Below the pieces are notes generated by a model. The model worked only from the letters and a program-made list of their open reading frames with translations, searched no databases and was not told where the DNA came from. A program made the translations under genes and the position numbers. This document shows, in pieces, positions 31,656-44,644 of a stretch of DNA of 64,000 nucleotides; positions within the stretch are counted from its first letter, which is position 1; every line of letters starts with the position of its first letter. Origin of the DNA: Hexactinellida sp. DTS-2022 (taxonomy: Eukaryota; Porifera; Hexactinellida); NCBI GenBank assembly GCA_028753945.1, contig JAPNXP010000010.1:2235042-2299041 (forward strand), read 5' to 3'.

Positions 31656-33845
31656 CAGGGCCGCCGAGAGAAATTATTTGCCTCGGGGAAGAGTAATTAT
31701 GGGCCCCTTACTAATTGATTAGCAAATCTTTCTCTCATTTATTGATTAGTTATTATCGAAAATTGCGTCATATCGAGTATATTGATTATTAAGACATGAA
31801 AAAGTAAATAGTATTAGTATATGAATTTTTTATTTATGCCATTTAGGTTAGCTGCAAATGGCCTGACGATTTTTATCTTTCAGATCATCGTGTCCCTGAT
31901 TGACTATGTAGTGATTGATTATGACAATGCTTAAGTAGAATTTCCATACTTTAGGGCTGGAAGCAGAATCAGTACCACATAGATTTAACGTATGACAGCC
32001 GCAAGGAGATAATATGGCTAATTAATTATTACTTATTATGTAACTTTGAGCACCTTTATACCGTACTTCCCCACCATGTTTGCGGCATTATAACACCATT
32101 GGCCACGACATTCTGACAATGAAATTTCATTTTCTTCCAAAGTCTTCATGATTAAATTTGCTATTTCAATTCCAGTTTTTTCACTACAATCTACGAAGGT
32201 TAGAAATCTCTCTGCTATTTCAAATTGATCATGTGATAATAATGAGAACGAATTATGAATGTTGTTTGTTCAACATGGAGCAGTCAGGTGTTGAGTCAAC
32301 CATTATTGAATAATATCTCGCATTTGACCTTTCAAGCAGTATATTTTAGGAACAAGTCCTGAACAAAGTGAAATTAACTTATTCTGAGAATCAGAAGAAA
32401 GATGTAAACTTGGAGTCGTTCACCTCTTTGTTGACATTCTTCGACCTTCTTTACATGTTAATTAAGGACGGGGCCCCAGTGAGAAAGAAGTTCTACCAAA
32501 CCAAGAAAGTTTCCATTCTGAACACTACCTATGAGATGCGATGAGCCACGAAATGCCAAACCTCTTCCTCCTAAAAACAATATTATATCAATCAATCACT
32601 GCAGAATATTATGCCACTTAGCCTCTTCAGTTTCGATTTCTGCAGACAAAATATTTCCATGCAACGATTTGATCTCAATCTTTCCTCAAGTTCTCTCCAA
32701 GATAAGTAGTTACGCTTGTGATGAATGCTTCTCTCATGTACTGGAACACGATCGCATAATTTCCTCCATTTAGCAGTTTCAGGCCATCCTAAGGAAGTTG
32801 ATAATAGCGAAGCATTTACTTCTGAACCTTTACTAAACTTACGGAATGGAAAACAAAATAACGCTCTCTTTTATTCTGCTCCATACCAACCAATCTCTTT
32901 CTGCAACTTCTCCACTGAACTTTTACATTTGAAAACTGAAATTGGAAATGCTTGTCTTTGACTTTCCACTGGTAAATTATGTACTAAAAGAAAATGACCT
33001 TGGAGTATATTTTCTTCTAATATTGTATTTGACAAGATAGTAATCATTCCGATGTCTATACCTATATCAAATAATGTATTATCTGTAGATATAATCTTTT
33101 GGACTCCTTATATAACATAATAATCCTCCACACTATTAGTTTCTCGAACCATGGATTGTCCATTACTTTCTGGTAAAATCTCTGACTCATTAGAGTCATC
33201 ATCTAAAATTTCTGCAATTAACGATATTTACGGGAAACTCCGATTTGATTTAGAGCCTTCGATGAAATTGTGCTTGGACTATGTTCTAGAGTAGATGTAA
33301 TACCCATTTCGAACAATGTAGTTCTACCTTGCATTGCATTTTCTTCTCTCGCTCTTTTATCTTTTATTTTCTGAGCACCAGATTTGTGCATTTTCAGTAG
33401 AATTCTTTTTCAAAACAATTAGAATAATACCAATGAAGCAATGCTTTAGTATTTATATAATTTCTTTTGTGGTAAGAGGATATTAGAAAAGTACATAATT
33501 AATTTTAGAAATGCTATTGTATGTAATTCAATTCTACATAATTATGTTTACATTTCTCACAGCCATTTATATAATAATCAAATTAAGTGAACTACTAGAA
33601 AGATGATAAAAGATAATCATACATTATAATTTCGAATTTCACGCCTCTATGCTAAAATATAGGTCTAATCAGAAACAAAAATAATCAAATACATGGACGT
33701 AGCACCTTAAATAACCCAGATCTTGGGCCTCCTTAGGCTACGGGGCCCATATTTAGCCTGCCCCTTCTCTAGCCGTGTGCCCCGTATTTAGCCCTGGGCC
33801 CGGAGAACCACCCCGTCTGCCCCCCCCTCCCTCTCGTAGGGCCTG
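31656..33845 (-). mobile_element. hAT transposon (TTF/ZMYM1-like) in the left palindrome arm
   Basis: Ends CAGGGCCGCCGAG and inverted CAGGCCCTACGAG with a perfect ACTGGAAG duplication (31648-31655, 33846-33853). Encodes a decayed transposase on the minus strand. The right arm of the palindrome lacks this insertion, so it post-dates the duplication. Confidence 0.92.
32040..33392 (-). pseudogene. hAT transposase of the zf-TTF/ZMYM1-like type, decayed
   Basis: From the ATG at 33392: MHKSGAQKIKDKRAREENAM, a typical N-terminus of this family. Further along: RALFCFPFRKFSKGSEVNAS, GWPETAKWRKLCDRVPVHE (TTF finger region), then FLGGRGLAFRGSSHLIGS and NGNFLGLVELLSHWGPVLN, and finally SEKTGIEIANLIMKTLEENE with CRGQWCYNAANMVGKYG (equivalent of the CRGQ.YDNA.NM.G motif). 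Stops and frame changes separate these blocks, and the C-terminal dimerisation region is missing. Confidence 0.82.
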
Positions 33846-34139
33846 ACTGGAAGTGCTCGGAAACTATGAATACCGCCGAATACCACTCGAAATTGACTTA
33901 TTTACAGTTAATATTCAATTTCAACAAAATATATTATTTATAGCTCCCGAATCATAGCGCAATATGGAATTTAGCTTAGCATTACATAATTTATATTTGG
34001 TTGCTATGGTTTCTTCATATGTGAACTGTTATGTATTTGAAGCTATACTATTATACCCACAAAATTCAACCTATTATTAATATATACACAATCAACTTTA
34101 TTTCATACTAATACATAATTCAATTTTAATGGCAATGAA

Positions 34140-36076
34140 TCTTATGATTCCTCAAACACGACTAGATCTTGCGGAAATCATTCTTCTCCGTGATACTGAT
34201 ATTCCGAAAGCGGCTCAACAAATTGTATATATATTGGGACTATAAGATGATAAGTACAAATCGGTTGTGTTCAACTGGCTATAGTTAATGAGCAATTGAA
34301 ATAAGTAGGAACCTTGAAGGAAGAATGGTGGGATACACCGATTCCATGGAGCCCCTCATTTATACCTAAGAAAACCTTTATCTGAACTAACCGTAAAGTC
34401 TCTATACACACGTTTATCTCCCTTTTTCAATGTAATTAATCCTTTAGCAGAAAATAGGAAACTTATTTGAAAACAAAATGGATTTCTCAAGAACTTCTCA
34501 TAAGGAAATCGAGTTGTTTGTAAGGAAATCATTAGCACGGGTACATTTTTAAAACCTTCATGCATGCCAATACAAAATAAGTTTTAACTTAATCTCTTCG
34601 AAATTGGTAAACGGAAATACACATAACTCCGCCACTTCTGCAAAAACAGAAAACTTCATATTCCCTTCGTATAATACAATTAGTGAATATCGTGGCAAGA
34701 TTGTACTAACAAATGAATTGCAATCTATTAAGAATTCCAAGGGATGAAATAATTGGAATAGGCATCTCATATAAAGTTCTTTTCATTAATTTGTTTCTCG
34801 GACGTTCGAGTCTATCGATCAGAAATTGACAACACAATGTATCCTTTGAGATTGAAAATATCTGATGGATTAGTTGGATCGGGTTCTCATAAGGTTTATA
34901 ACCAACTTCACGAAGATCTAAATTACAATACCAAAAATAACATCTTGTTTGGATATAAAGTCTTGTCTTTAACAGATAACGCTGGTGCTCTCTATGTAAA
35001 TGAGGTCCCAAATTCTCCATTTGGATTAAGGCCGGTTGTACTTCTTTCTCAGATGGAAAATCTAGAAACACAAATTCATAATGGAAGAAGTTATCAATGC
35101 AGAAGTATCAATAATTGAGCAAGAAGGATTATTATTTAATGACGGTAAAGTCATAGTCACTATCATTTGTAGTATGCCTGATGGAAAATGTCTTCCATTC
35201 TATCAGGTGCTGGAGGGGCTAGCTGTCAATTGTGCACAGTTCAATTTACAGAATTGAAAGATTTAGATTTCATTCCAGCTGGGTAATAGCTACCCGATCA
35301 ACAGAACTATATCACCTGCCAAAATAATTTCAGTTTCAGTCGACAAAGAAGATTTTTTCTCATTACCTTCGAACGAGGTTTGTTTTGACCAATGAACCTT
35401 ATCAAATAACGACATAATGTCAGTCTCTCCACTTCACACCTATACTTGGGTTTTCAGGTGGTTCATGCTTGTAGTGTACCATTTGCAATCAGGTACATAT
35501 AAGTGGTCTCCAACTTCTAAATATATCCAAACTTCCCTGAAATTTACTAGTGATATACTTCAAGAAAAGACTGAATTGAAAATTGATCAGCCATCAAGGA
35601 AGGAGGTACAACTTCAACTGGTTATATATGTTGCTAGATCATGTTTTATGAATAAGAATGACTTCCTTAAATTAGTCTCGACACTAATACCATCACAATT
35701 ATAGATACAATAATAGTAATACATAACAACACTTTAGCCATTCTACGTGTCTTTATTTCCAGTAGACAGATTGATGCTGCTGAACTGAACACCTTGTGCA
35801 ATATACATACTGTAACAATTTATCTTAACCGAATTGCCATGGGTAAATATCACTACCTCACTTCATAAGCTATTAGCTCACTGCGTGGAGCTTATTGAAT
35901 CTTTCAATGATGGACACTGGGTTACGATTGGTCAGGTTGCGTGTAAAATGTCTGTACTATTTAATACAAATGAGCATTTTCTTGAAAGACTATCCCGATA
36001 TCTTCTGACTAACTTGTTACAAGCTCCTAGAGGCTCTTCTGAATACTCTTTCATTCCAATGTTGAATCTTCGTTAA
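34140..36076 (+). pseudogene. RAG1-like transposase, left palindrome copy
   Basis: Decayed member of the RAG1/Transib-type recombinase superfamily. Recognisable order: GKRKYT.LRHFCKNRKLHIP (about 34590-34660, frame-broken), LKISDGLVGSGSHKVYNQL with the first catalytic Asp near 34864, NSPFGLRPVVLLSQMEN (the 'PNS' block shared with RAG1), SMPDGKC (second Asp context, near 35180; the following zinc-type C..C is lost), HTYTWVFRWFMLVVYHLQSG (35430-35490), and WVNITTSLHKLLAHCVELIE (35840-35900). The Glu region after it is degraded. Frameshifts split the gene into at least five pieces. A partial inverted copy lies at 37990-39305. Confidence 0.8.
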
Positions 36077-36389
36077 GTTAAAAGTGTAAACAGTGAAGTG
36101 AAGTAGTTTACAGTTGCCGCTTGCTGTCCAAAACGTACACAGTAACTAATGATCAAGAGTTACTAGTAAAGTCGTTATTTCTTGATATTTCTAATTAATT
36201 ATTAAAAAACCACAAATTTTATAATTATATTTGGATATTAGAAGTTTATATCATGAGTAAATGCAACCATAGAGGTTCAACGATAGCGTCAATCGATTCC
36301 TAGGTAGAGGTTTCCTATATGACATTTATACACTTTATATGTCCAAATGTTATAGAAATGCCTACTTGCTCCTAAAGCTCTATTTGGGC

Positions 36390-36396
36390 CACTGTG
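36390..36396. promoter_or_regulatory. CACTGTG heptamer, candidate 3' terminus of RAG1-like element
   Basis: 320 bp after the end of the left RAG1-like copy; on the minus strand it reads CACAGTGGCCCAAATAGAGC. It shares CACAGTGG(S)CCAA with the sequence upstream of the 57.9-kb copy, in the orientation expected for the other end. No 5-bp duplication is demonstrable. Candidate only. Confidence 0.35.
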
Positions 36397-37670
36397 CTAG
36401 GATGAAAATCATTATTGCTCCCGAACTAATATGCTTAGGAATCTAGTTGATGAACCCAAATTTTTAAATTGCTGTATATTCGGAATCCTCCATGGGGGTG
36501 AAAATTACTCTTAATTGTTTTTTTAGTCACTTTTCCCCCCATTTTTTTGTATTATCAAAGTGCTAATTTAGGTTCATTACAGAAACTTATATGAAAACAT
36601 ACTACCTAGCCAGTTTAAAAGTATTTGCATCTATATTTTCCAATATATTTTCAAATCCGTTTTAATAAACCACCCATGGTTACAAAGGACGATAGGAATC
36701 TTCAAAGGGCTATTATTTTACAGGTTTGATAGAGTTGAAATTTTCAGGCCACTTAGTGCTTGTTGTATACTGTTGAAAAACACTATTGTGATGCTTTTCA
36801 CTTTTAAGTTATGTAACGAATTTCAAATGCGTTATTATCACTTTATGTTGTATACCTGTACAAATGTAACCCTGCTATATGCTGGCTAAATACCTATATG
36901 TGTAAAATGTGCATAATCTTGAATTATCAATGCCAATTTGATACTCATAGACCCATGAACCGTTTGAGAAATTGTTACCATTAGGCAACTACTAGAGCTG
37001 ATCTATATTGTTTAACAGTACCAACTCCAAAAGTGAATACCTCCAAGAAATGAACAACTCCAAAATATGAACACTTTTTCTTGTCCCAAATCTTCCCAAT
37101 TGCTTTAGACTCACATTATGATGAATCCTGAAAAGTGAACACCTCTCAAAAGTGAAAGTTTTGGCTGGACCCAGGGTGTTCACTTCCTAAATGTTTACTG
37201 AACTCTAAAGTGTGATTATTATATACATAGTTACAACATACACCCAGGCTTTCATCCCCGAAAATTGCCCCGCTCCTAGATTTTGTTAGAGCTCGTTCAG
37301 TTTTTTTTTTGTACGCCTAGATTAGTCATCTTCTCTCGATATAGTAGGCCTAGAATCGATTTTTGTACGCCTAGATAAATATCCTGCCAATTCATGTTCC
37401 TTTAGGCGCGCCCAGCACGCCAGTATAACACCCTGCATACACCTACTGGGAATTATGTGGTGACAGCTCGATAAGCTGTGATTAAAAATTTGACATCTTT
37501 AAAATTTCTTATCAATATTCATCGGTGACTAATAATGGATTGTTAATAAACAAAAACAGAATACTTAATGAAATTGTAATAGAATGTCAGGAATTCCATT
37601 TATGAGACTAGATACATCATTTGTAACGATGCCATTCAATTTTCAGCTATCTATAACCTATAGATCAATA

Positions 37671-37750
37671 ATACTTCATGAGTATGTAATACTAATAATA
37701 ATACTTCATGAGTATGTAATTCTAATAATGATACTTCATGAGTATCTGCT
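37671..37750. repeat. Three-unit tandem repeat
   Basis: About 30-bp unit 'ataatacttcatgagtatgtaat' repeated three times with small changes. Confidence 0.75.
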
Positions 37751-37989
37751 GCCAAAATACCTATTCCACTAAAATGTCATTTAAAGCCACTGTGAATGGC
37801 TGTCAATTTTAATTCCAGTCTTTACCTGTATAACTTACGAGTAAATTTCTTGGAAGTTTGGATATATTTAGAAGTTCGAGACTATTTATATTTACCTAAA
37901 TGCAAATGCTACATTACAACCATGTACCACCTTAAAACGAAAGTTAGGTGTGATGTTGAGAAGTTGACATTATGACATTGTTTGATAAT

Positions 37990-39305
37990 GTTCATTGGTC
38001 AAAACAAACCTCTCGTTCTTAGGTAATGTATTGAACTATTCTTTGTCGACTGAATCGAAGATTTATTTGACAGCTGATGTAATTATATTGCTCGGGCATC
38101 CAGCTTCCAAGAAATCCAAATCTTTCTGTAAATCTTTATCTAAATTTAACTGTGCACAATTGACAGCTAGCCCCTCCAGCACCTGATAGAATGGAAGACA
38201 TTTTCCATCAGGCATACTACAAATGATAGTGACTATGACTTTACCGTCATTAAATAATAATCCTTCTTGCTCAATTATTGATACTTCTGCATTGATAACT
38301 TCTTCCATTATGAATTTGTGTTTCTAGATTTTCCATCTGAGAAAGAAGTACAACCGGCCTTAATCCAAATGGAGAATTTGGGACCTCATTTACATAGAGA
38401 GCACCAGCGTTATCTGTTAAAGACAAGACTTTATATCCAAACAAGATGTTATTTTTGGTATTGTAATTTAGATCTTCGTGAAGTTGGTTATAAACCTTAT
38501 GAGAACCCGATCCAACTAATCCATCAGATATTTTCAATCTCAAAGGATACATTGTGTTGTCAATTTCTGATCGATAGACTCGAACGTCCGAGAAACAAAT
38601 TAATGAAAAGAACTTTATATGAGATGCCTATTCCAATTATTTCATCCCTTGGAATTCTTAATAGATTGCAATTCATTTGTTAGTACAATCTTGCCACGAT
38701 ATTCACTAATTGTATTATACGAAGGGAATATGAAGTTTTCTGTTTTTGCAGAAGTGGCGGAGTTATGTGTATTTCCGTTTACCAATTTCGAAGAGATTAA
38801 GTTGAAACTTATTTTGTATTGGCATACATGAAGGTTTTAAAAATGTACCCGTGCTAATGATTTCCTTACAAACAACTCGATTTCCTTATGAGAAGTTCTT
38901 GAGAAATCCATTTTTGTTTTCAAATAAGTTTCCTATTTTCTGCTAAAGGATTAATTACATTGAAAAAGGGAGATAAACGTGTGTGTAGGGACTTTACGGT
39001 TTGTTCAGACAATCATTTTCTTATTTCTTCAGGAACATTCATTTATAATGTTTGCTTGTCCTTAGACAGCCTTTCTTCTGATGTCTAGATGTGGGGCTCC
39101 ATGGATTTGGAGTGTCCCACCATTCTTCCTTCAAGGTTTCTTACGTTTTCCTACTTATTCGCAATTGATCATTAACATTAGCCATTTGTTTTTAAACCGA
39201 TTTACTTCTCGTATTCCTGTCCCAATATCTTTACAATTTCTTGAGTCGCTTTGAAATATCAAATCAGGCGACGAAGTAATTTAGAATATCTAGTCGTGTT
39301 TGAGG
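37990..39305 (-). pseudogene. RAG1-like transposase, right palindrome copy (3' truncated)
   Basis: Inverted copy of the left-arm gene. The segment LKISDGLVGSGSHKVYNQL (38552 downward) is identical at protein level over 93 codons. It continues KVIVTIICSMPDGKCLPFYQ and LNLDKDLQKDLDFLEAG (38300-38065), slightly longer and better preserved than the left copy here. Homology ends near 37990, so the C-terminal third with the catalytic Glu region is absent. The N-terminal part (39010-39305) has diverged from the left copy. Confidence 0.78.
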
Positions 39306-39553
39306 AATTATAACATCCATTGCTATTCAAAGTGAATTATTATTAGTATTAGGATGAAACATTGGTGATTATTTCTTTATTACTACGTATATTTAATTTG
39401 TGGGCAAATAATTACATACTTAGAAGGTGTATAATATTATTGCTTCAATTGCACAACAGTTCACAGATGAATATACCAAGTAACCAAATATAAACTGGAA
39501 TGCGAAGCTAAATCCCATAGAGCTTTTGATGAGAGCTATAGTGTATATATATA

Positions 39554-39722
39554 TCATAGCCGTAGACAAGGGGGCTTGGGGGGCTTAAGCCCCCCCCAAA
39601 AAAAAAATCCTATTCATTCAAATTGATCATACTAATATATAGTTTGCTCATAATTTTAAAGTAATCAGACACCTCTGCCCCCCCCCCCCCCCCCCCAAAC
39701 TTAAAATGTTGTCTACGCCCCT
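39554..39722. mobile_element. Small hAT-like MITE with C runs
   Basis: 'catagccgtagacaaggggg' at the left and inverted 'caggggcgtagacaac' at the right. Contains a C(18)-type run. Flanks are AT-rich, so the duplication cannot be defined. Confidence 0.5.
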
Positions 39723-40109
39723 GATTTTATATATAATATGTTACTGAAATTGAATATTAACTGTAAATAAGATGAATTTAGAGTGGTATCGGCGGTATTC
39801 CTGTTTCCGTGCACTTCCAATAATGGCAACTAACTATTTGATTGATAATAAATCCATATTTCATAATTCGACTATTTCAGCCAACCCATATCAAAGTTCT
39901 AACTGCAAGGCATTAAGGTATTTGACCTGATGTGTTCTTATCGAATTTTTCTTACAGCGTCTAACTAAAAGTTTCTTAATTGATCTAGCAGTTATGAAAC
40001 CCTTAAATCATGATTAGGGAATTTATTTTGTCTGATATTAATTAAATACCTTATATATTCGAATAATCCCATCGGTTTTAACTTATTGATTGCAAATAAA
40101 TGGTACCTA

Positions 40110-40575
40110 TACCTACACGTAAGTAGGTAACTTGGACAATACTGGACTAAATTATCTCTACAAACTGATTGCTGTGTAAACGGTTATTTTTTATTCTCCA
40201 TCCATTATCTTTTTCGCACTTCATAATATTATCCCTTCTAATTCATTCGAATATTCCAAAAAATAATGTATTGTACATCTTCTTTGTGTTTGTAATTCAG
40301 TCTCTAGATATAGGTACCGTATACAGAATTTAGTCCAGCTAACTCTCTATTAGTAATCGAAATATACATCTTTTGTCATGGTTATCTTCAAACAGGATGT
40401 ATACTTACGCTTTTCAGTATTAGTGTTTTTGGAATTTAAACTCGTCATTATATATTAATATTTATTTGTAAAATTAACTCGTCATTATTTATGAATATTT
40501 ATTTGTAAAATTATTCTTCAGAGTTATTTATGTGGGTTTCACTGCATCACATTTTAAGTCTTTATAATTTATTTG
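40110..40575. other. AT-rich interval, nothing recognised
   Basis: No coding pattern or paired termini seen; a 'aactcgtcattatwtat' motif is repeated twice around 40440-40510. Confidence 0.4.
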
Positions 40576-40579
40576 TATA

Positions 40580-41010
40580 TTGACTAGCGCGTTTCGCTTG
40601 CTAGGTCGCTTGCGGCAGAACACAACCACACACCATCCGCTTCGCGGTTGCTTTATGGTTTTTATACTTCTAACATTTGACTATTTGACTTAAATAGGGC
40701 TAAAATAATCAAATTTATCAATGTGAAATTTTAGTGATCACATCATGATGCGATAGTGAGTTAGCATGTTGGAAATCTGGTGTTGTCAACATGTTCACAT
40801 CATTAATGTACATGTTCGATTAAATTTTCAGATTTTTATCTCTTGGAGGGCGCGAATTATGTGCAATTAAGTGAATTTTCATGATTCTCGAAATGTGACA
40901 ATGATGTCATAACTTGTCGACGTGTGAGAAATTTCGGGTGGAAACCGTTCAGTTTCTTCAATCAACTCGGAACGTACAAAAAATATATATATATATATAT
41001 GCATATATAC
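40580..41010 (+). repeat. Dispersed repeat with (TA)n tail, copy 2
   Basis: Second copy of the 12085-12605 repeat, ending 'tcaactcggaacgtacaaaa' plus (TA)n. Same orientation and the same kind of tail. Confidence 0.6.
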
Positions 41011-41148
41011 ACCCACCCTTAAGTTGCTTACAGGGGAATGTTGCTTACAGGGGAATTTTTACTAAAGACCCAAACATAATTTGTCTAGTTCTTCGTCTAT
41101 CTCGTTCTCTTAATTAATATAGTAAGTACCAGAAATTATATTGAATAA

Positions 41149-41922
41149 CAGTCAACTGACAAAAGTATACGACCACACCAATTTGATTCCATCCATGACC
41201 ATATAATTTGTTACCAGTACATCTACTTCAAAATGTTCCAAATCTCTGAATGACAAGTTTGGCATACAGTCAATCTGAAAATTTGAATAATATTTTATTA
41301 TTTTCCATTTTGGTAATAATCCCTAATTATCGAGAAAATGAGCTCATTAGATCTGATACAACAATTATCAGCAAAACTGTACCAGTTATACTTATTTGTT
41401 GGATTTATTTGAATTCCCACGTCCCAAATTGTCGTAGAATCCAAGTTTGGCATTATTTACTCCTATTAAATCTCTGTAATATGGATTTGTTCGTGCACTA
41501 ACATTGAGACTACACTTTTCCAATTTCAATTTTGCCAAGTGGTTCAGGTGGCACAATACTTTAAATGGTATGGGCACAATAATTTCGATACCCCTTGAAC
41601 AATAATTCTGAAATTTCAAGGGTAATTTTGGTACGTAGAATTCAAATATATGGTCGAAATAAGTAGCTAGTACAGTTTACTGTTAATTAGGTGTGAGATA
41701 CCTCAATTAACAATTAAAGCTAGTTCGGTATCTATATAATGAGGGAAATTACCAGAAAATTACACATCATTATAAGAACTTATATTTAGCTTTAAATCCC
41801 CAAAAACTAGGGATGTAGATATTTGCAAATGAATAATTGGGAGTAAGGGTGATATACCTCCGAATTTACCCCAAACTATTGTTAATATAATGGAATGGTC
41901 CAATACTTTTATACAGTCACTG
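41149..41922. mobile_element. Tc1-like MITE
   Basis: 774 bp with inverted ends CAGTCAACTGACAAAAGTAT and CAGTGACTGTATAAAAGTAT. TA follows the right end; the left flank is 'aa', so the duplication is imperfect. No transposase. Confidence 0.65.
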
Positions 41923-42344
41923 TATACATTATCATCCTACTCACGGTATTTCTTGATCAGCTACCCTTTACTTAATTTTAATTGTAAAATTAAGTACATT
42001 TTGAAGCACATAGTCATGAAAGTTATAATTCTTGGAAATACAGTGTAGTCTAAAATATATATCATATAAAAGAATCGAATTCCCAGTAGCTTAAAGACTG
42101 ACAATTATAGAGATTTTTGCGCTATATATATATTGGGTGACTTTGGTGAAAAGTATGGTAAGTATGGTTTGGGTGACTCACACTTAGGGCTGTTTCAAAA
42201 TGGTACTAATAATAATCAGTTTAATGCCTCAAAATCTCATGCAACAGCTATTTAATGCCTCAGAATCTCATGGTAGATGTGTATCCTTGGTTCACCTATT
42301 GAAGTGCCTCAAAATCTCATGGTGCCTCAAAATATCATGCAACA

Positions 42345-42782
42345 GTACTATAGTAAGTAGGCCTAATAATATTGTTCAAAGTATTAACAATTTATGACAT
42401 ACATGTATTGCTATTTTGAATTCAGATTCTTATTCTACGCATTCGAATTAACCATTGTAGATGCTTTCAAATTGATTACATATTAATTCTGTTAAAATTA
42501 TCATCAAATGGCAACATGTTCCACGTGTTCCCATCTTTCCCATAGTGGCAATTTGTGAAAAGTGGTGCATAGTGGCACAGGATGATAATTTTTAACCAAA
42601 TCAAAAAGGGATTGAATTGAAAGCTTCTACAATTGATTATTCGAAATCGCAGAATACGAATTTGTAATCGAAATAGGAATATCTCATGTAATTTGAATAC
42701 ACTATCTTCCATTGTTAAACCTACATACTATAGTACTATTTTCAATGGGAAAATGTTGGGTGGTCGAATACTTATGTCCTGG
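42345..42782. mobile_element. Tc1-like MITE, copy of 19786-20253 lacking its left end
   Basis: Aligns with 19825-20253 throughout, including the right terminus 'tggtcgaatacttatgtcct'. The left ~40 bp are replaced by 'gcctcaaaatctcatg' repeats (42220-42340). 42785-43680 includes pogo-like ends with 'ttgctattaggggaa' motifs (43010-43130) but no gene. Confidence 0.75.
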
Positions 42783-43680
42783 TAGTACTATTTTTGAGGA
42801 AAATTATAAAACCTCATGACCAACCTAAATTTGTTGACACAATACGTATTTATACTTCTATTTTTTATAATTGTGCGATAAATATAATTTTTGTTGTCTA
42901 TTAGTAACTTTGATTAAAGTGAACGTTTTCTTTGTCTATTTGCAACTTTGAGTTGCTTGTAGGGGACAGATCTACCCTTGACTCCAGGAAATAGATTGTT
43001 AATGAAAGAATTTTGCTATTAAGCGAGTTGCTATTAGGGGAACTTGACTTTATAGAATTCCCCATGCTTTTAATCCGGACCTGTAAATTGGTTGCTAATA
43101 GGGGAGTTGCTTTAAAACAACTCCACTGTAATTTAGTTTACTTTCTAAATACTAAATGCTTTTTGCAAATTTAATTTGTAAACTACCAATTTCAAAAGCT
43201 TCAAGTTGTATGCTTCAGTACACATTTTCCAAACTATGTTAGTTATTTATATGATTAAATTTATAAAACTTGACCAAACCCTAGGCAAAGTGAAATATAG
43301 ATTTCAGGGTCAAGGATATCTGCATTTTCGTATAACGGGATTTATTATAACCCTAGCGCACTGGTTTCCAACCTGGTCCCCTCTAGAGTCCACAGTATTT
43401 CAGAATATTACTTCTGTTTATGGGAGGTGGTCCACATAGTGATAATTATTAATTAAATGTTTGGAAAGGCTTTCCTATTAATATGGAGAGTTGTTAGAGG
43501 AAACCTCGTTACTTAGTTATGGACATCATAAGTTGACTAGTATTTCTAGGTGCCAGTTCGCTTGTGTCAGTAAATTGAAATCTTCTACAGTTATTGATGA
43601 GATTTAATAGTTACAAACAGTCCTATAACGAACTGTCCCTTCCATAACTTGGCCTGTGTTTACTGAATATGTTATACTGT

Positions 43681-43830
43681 ATTAGAAAAGTTTGTGTGTT
43701 CGCGAAAATACAATATTTGCTGTGTGTTCAAGAACACAGTTTCAAACTTTGTGTGTTCTCGAATACACAATGCTATTATGTGTATTTGAGTATTTATTGA
43801 TTATGGGTGCTCAAAAAACCCCTGTTGTTA
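43681..43830. repeat. 'tgtgttcgcgaa' palindromic repeat, copy 1
   Basis: Built of short inverted 'tgtgttc..gaacaca' units. Inverted relative of 51465-51600. Ends near 'gagtatttattgattatgg', a sequence also present beside the 49.6-51.4 kb LINE. Confidence 0.6.
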
Positions 43831-44644
43831 GCAATAGCATTATAATTTATCACCCACTGAGAAACTTAGCGTGAGAGAACTAATCTTATCAGCTGTAAAC
43901 AGATTCTGATGGCAAAACACAATGCACCTAAATAAATATTGCAAATAATTAATAAGGAATAAAGTATAGCCACTATCAATTAGTCATTAAAATTTTCTAA
44001 TGGCAAAACAGGAGTTTCTTGAAACAATCCTGTCTCTTCCAACGACAAACAGATCAGAGCTGTTTTCATAAGGTGACATTATGGAGAAGATCAACATTAT
44101 GTCAGGTCCTAAACCGACAGAACATTCCTCTCTATTGAGTTGGCAAAGACTCCACTCGATAAGGGGAGCAATATTCCAGATAAGCGAGTACTCTCTGTTA
44201 AGGAATTGTTTCATATTATTCAAAGGGCCCACTTACAGTTAAATCATGTAAGAAGGATTGGCCATTATTAGCGTATATCTCAGGAGGACCAAGTATCACT
44301 GAAAAATCTGAAAAGTCTTTCTGTAAGGGTGTGAAAAGTGTCACCTCAGGAAGGCTAGAAAGAGCTTTAAGTATTTAGTCGTGAAACCTATCTCTTCCAC
44401 AAGATTCCTTTCCCAATGTCAAGTGGATCGACTTCAGGTATATGTCACAAGACACAATATGTCAGAGTTTGGAGTTCTGGTTAATCAAGACCACTTCACT
44501 AAATTTATACCTCTTCGTCCCCTGAACTTAAGTTTGCGGAGGAGGTATCTGAGGTCTTAGAATATTTATTTTGTGAACTTGGCCCTCCTCATATCCTTCA
44601 AAGCGACAATGGAGCTGAGTTCAAAAACAACATCCTATTGAGTT

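Larger units (their letters stand above)
36100..37985. other. Palindrome centre without recognised genes
   Basis: Non-coding. 36592-36630 resembles one end of a Tc1-like MITE (ctagccagtttaaaagtatttg). 37025-37195 has weak inverted 'aagtgaacac' motifs. 37671-37750 is a short tandem array. A second CACTGTG lies at 37788-37794. Confidence 0.4.
31320..40100. repeat. Large palindrome enclosing two RAG1-like copies
   Basis: Left arm about 31320-35400 (with a 2.2-kb hAT inserted at 31656-33845) and right arm about 37990-40100 are inverted copies. Outer parts are clearly diverged. Between 34385-35240 and 38145-39010 the arms are almost identical, including 121 identical codons in an arbitrary frame (34706-35071 against 38318-38683). 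The unpaired centre (35400-37990) holds the 3' end of the left RAG1-like copy and unrelated sequence. Confidence 0.85.

Noticed and set aside
34356..35071. Minus-strand frames in the palindrome arm, mirrored at 38318-38831, as genes
   Set aside because: They are antisense shadows of the RAG1-like copies; their identity between arms only reflects nucleotide identity.
37788..37794. 3' end of the right palindrome RAG1-like copy
   Set aside because: Orientation is wrong for that copy; kept only as a weak third heptamer match.
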